14,284 nucleotides of DNA from Actinomycetota bacterium (GTDB lineage: Bacteria > Actinomycetota > Coriobacteriia > Anaerosomatales > JAHIQC01): positions 1-14,284 of the forward strand of contig JAHIQC010000133.1 of the NCBI GenBank assembly GCA_018902765.1, read 5' to 3'. This document shows positions 12,617 to 14,284 of the stretch, one piece after another. The position numbers and the translations under genes were made by a program. The notes beneath the pieces are model-generated. The model ran no database searches. It saw only the letters and a program-made list of their open reading frames with translations, and had not been told where the DNA came from. Every line of letters begins with the position of its first letter. Positions within the stretch are counted from its first letter, which is position 1.

Positions 12617-14284
12617 GTGCCCGTCGCACGCATCGTTGTGGACATACCGACTCGCCAGATCTCCTCGGCGTTCGATTATGAGATCCCTGAGACTCTTGCC
12701 GAGGAGTGCCGTGTCGGCTGTCCGGTCCTTGTGCCGTTCAGCGGTCGCCCCGCCGTGGGCTGGGTCGTGGGACTGACGGACCGAAGCGAGTTCGAGCGTC
12801 TCAAACCCGTCGAGTCAGTGCTCGGTCCCTCGATGTTCAACGAGAACTCGGCCGATTTGGCACTCTGGGTCGCCGAGGAGTACGTTGCGTCGCCCGCAGA
12901 GGCGCTCAGACTGCTTCTGCCGCCCGGTACGTCGCCGAAGGCCGTGCAGGTGCAAAACGAGCGCGGCGAAAGCGTGTGGCGGCTCACAGGCCCCACTAAT
13001 GCCGCTATCGACGAGAGAATCGTAGAGCTGGCGCACGACAGCACATTTGTCCCTGCCGCGAACGCACGACTGCAAAGGTCGCTTCTCGCAGCCCTGTCCG
13101 CAGGGCCTGTGACCACGGCCGAACTCACAGCCGAGCTAGGATCGGTCTCAGCGGCAGTGAAGCGCCTCGGGGCGTTGGGTGCGATCACCGTGATTGAGCG
13201 CCGCAAGTACCGATCCCCGGCGTTCAAAGCGCGCGCAACCTCGGGCCATGAAACGCTCTCTCGGGGCCAGGCGCAGGCGCTGGAAGCATGCATTCGAGTG
13301 TCGAAGTCCGGGGGAGTGGTGCTTCTAGACGGGATCACCGGCTCGGGCAAGACCGAGGTCTATCTGCGCGCGATCGAGGACGTGGTGTTCGCCGGCGGTA
13401 GCGCAATCGTTCTGGTCCCCGAGATATCTCTCACGCCTCAAACGGTTGGTCGCTTCCGCTCGCGATTCGGAGATCGGATCGCGGTGCTCCATAGCCGAAT
13501 GGGAGCGGGGGAGCGTCTCGATGAGTGGGACCGTGCTCGCAGCGGCGAGGCCAAAGTGGTCATCGGCGCCCGATCCGCTCTGTTCGCTCCGGTACCCGAT
13601 TTGCGACTCATCGTCATCGACGAGGAGCACGAGTCGTCGTATAAGCAAGGCTCCTCGCCGCGCTATCACGCCCGCAGCGTCGCGCAGCGTCTGTGCGAAA
13701 CGAGTGGAGCCGGTCTGGTGCTTGGATCGGCCACACCGTCCATTGAGTCGCTTCATGCGGCCAATACCGGCGCGATCGAAATCGTTCAGTTGCCCGAACG
13801 CGTGGGCGGTGGCGCCCTGCCCGAGGTCACCGTCGTCGATATGGCCTCAGAGTTCAACGAGGGTTTTCGGTCAATGTTTTCGCGAGTGCTGCAGGCACGG
13901 CTCAAGGTGGTTGCCGAGCAGGGGCACAAGGCGGTCTTGCTCCTCAACCGAAGAGGCTTCGCGAGTTTTCTGCTGTGTCGCGAGTGCTCTTTCGTCCCCA
14001 CGTGCGAGTCCTGTTCAACATCGCTGACCTACCACGAGCAAGGACAGTTCCTCGCCTGTCATCATTGCGCAAACCGAAGCCCGGTTCCGGCCACGTGCCC
14101 AAGCTGTGGCAGCCCGTATCTTCGTCAGTTCGGAGCAGGGACCCAGCGCGTGGTCGCGGAGCTTGAAACGCTCATGCCTGGGATGCCGATCGTGAGGATG
14201 GACGCCGACACGACAACGGGCAAAGGTGGTCACGAGCGCCAGCTCTCCGAGTTCGAATCGCTGTCCAGGCGTGCTCGTGGGCAC
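12617..14284 (+). CDS. priA: primosomal protein N' (PriA replication-restart helicase), 5' part, runs off the window
   Basis: The frame is open for 556 codons to the last base, so the C-terminus is missing. PriA is a superfamily 2 3'-5' helicase that rebuilds replication forks at stalled or recombined structures. Visible: N-terminal DNA-binding domain (PVARIVVDIPTRQISSAFDY at 2-21 and VLVPFSGRPAVGWVVG), a winged-helix region (about 150-215), Walker A GITGSGKT (239-246), Walker B DEEH (335-338), GSATPS motif III, LLNRRGF, and the helicase-embedded zinc-binding insert with eight cysteines, C454, C457, C463, C466, C481, C484, C494 and C497. All key residues are intact. GTG 12617 is preceded by GGAAAGG (12604-12610) with a six-base gap. 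It follows metK and its hairpin on the same strand. Compared with E. coli PriA (732 residues) the spacing before Walker A is similar or slightly longer. Confidence 0.96.
   Translation, partial: MPVARIVVDIPTRQISSAFDYEIPETLAEECRVGCPVLVPFSGRPAVGWVVGLTDRSEFERLKPVESVLGPSMFNENSADLALWVAEEYVASPAEALRLLLPPGTSPKAVQVQNERGESVWRLTGPTNAAIDERIVELAHDSTFVPAANARLQRSLLAALSAGPVTTAELTAELGSVSAAVKRLGALGAITVIERRKYRSPAFKARATSGHETLSRGQAQALEACIRVSKSGGVVLLDGITGSGKTEVYLRAIEDVVFAGGSAIVLVPEISLTPQTVGRFRSRFGDRIAVLHSRMGAGERLDEWDRARSGEAKVVIGARSALFAPVPDLRLIVIDEEHESSYKQGSSPRYHARSVAQRLCETSGAGLVLGSATPSIESLHAANTGAIEIVQLPERVGGGALPEVTVVDMASEFNEGFRSMFSRVLQARLKVVAEQGHKAVLLLNRRGFASFLLCRECSFVPTCESCSTSLTYHEQGQFLACHHCANRSPVPATCPSCGSPYLRQFGAGTQRVVAELETLMPGMPIVRMDADTTTGKGGHERQLSEFESLSRRARGH

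Overview
The window reads as a chromosomal segment of a high-GC actinobacterium. Housekeeping genes fill it with short gaps, and I see no insertion sequence, phage gene, CRISPR array or origin. Several starts are GTG or TTG, and one gene may be leaderless. The paired tRNA-Gln/GluRS layout and the fused chelatase would fit an anaerobic lineage such as Coriobacteriia, but that placement is inference from gene content only.

Layout. (1) 1-3670 is a DNA-damage block. It holds the 3' part of a DnaE-type polymerase III alpha subunit with DnaE2 (error-prone) signatures, a convergent dinB (Pol IV) only 6 bp away, and a divergent nfo (endonuclease IV) with all nine metal ligands. (2) 3779-4954 encodes an unrecognised acidic protein: a small N-terminal domain, a long Glu/Ala/Pro tether containing a hexanucleotide repeat, and a four-cysteine C-terminal tail. 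(3) About 5041-7005 encodes a fused ChlI/ChlD-type AAA+ and VWA metal-chelatase subunit. Its conserved N-terminus extends upstream of every usual start codon, and a striking repeat, two CAGGGCCCTG palindromes around a TATATT box, lies just upstream. (4) 7129-8676 encodes a secreted Ig-like-domain protein. (5) On the minus strand, reading right to left, come gltX (10892-9423), tRNA-Gln(CUG), tRNA-Glu(CUC) and RNase P RNA (rnpB, 9098-8755). The tRNA pair has its own TTGACA-N17-TAGCAT promoter and terminator. (6) A SAM-I riboswitch with a terminator platform (11004-11209) controls metK (11249-12505). (7) priA starts at GTG 12617 and runs off the right edge.

How the parts work together. dnaE2-like, dinB and nfo all act on damaged DNA (lesion bypass and abasic-site repair), and PriA restarts stalled forks at the other end of the window. 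gltX, the two tRNAs and rnpB form a compact supply chain: GluRS charges tRNA-Glu (and, if non-discriminating, tRNA-Gln), while RNase P matures both. metK makes the S-adenosylmethionine sensed by its own leader.

Nothing here amounts to a clear new defence or mobile system. The best leads are the uncharacterised acidic tether/Cys-tail protein next to the chelatase, the palindrome-flanked promoter region with an apparently non-canonical start codon, and the gltX-tRNA-rnpB cluster.
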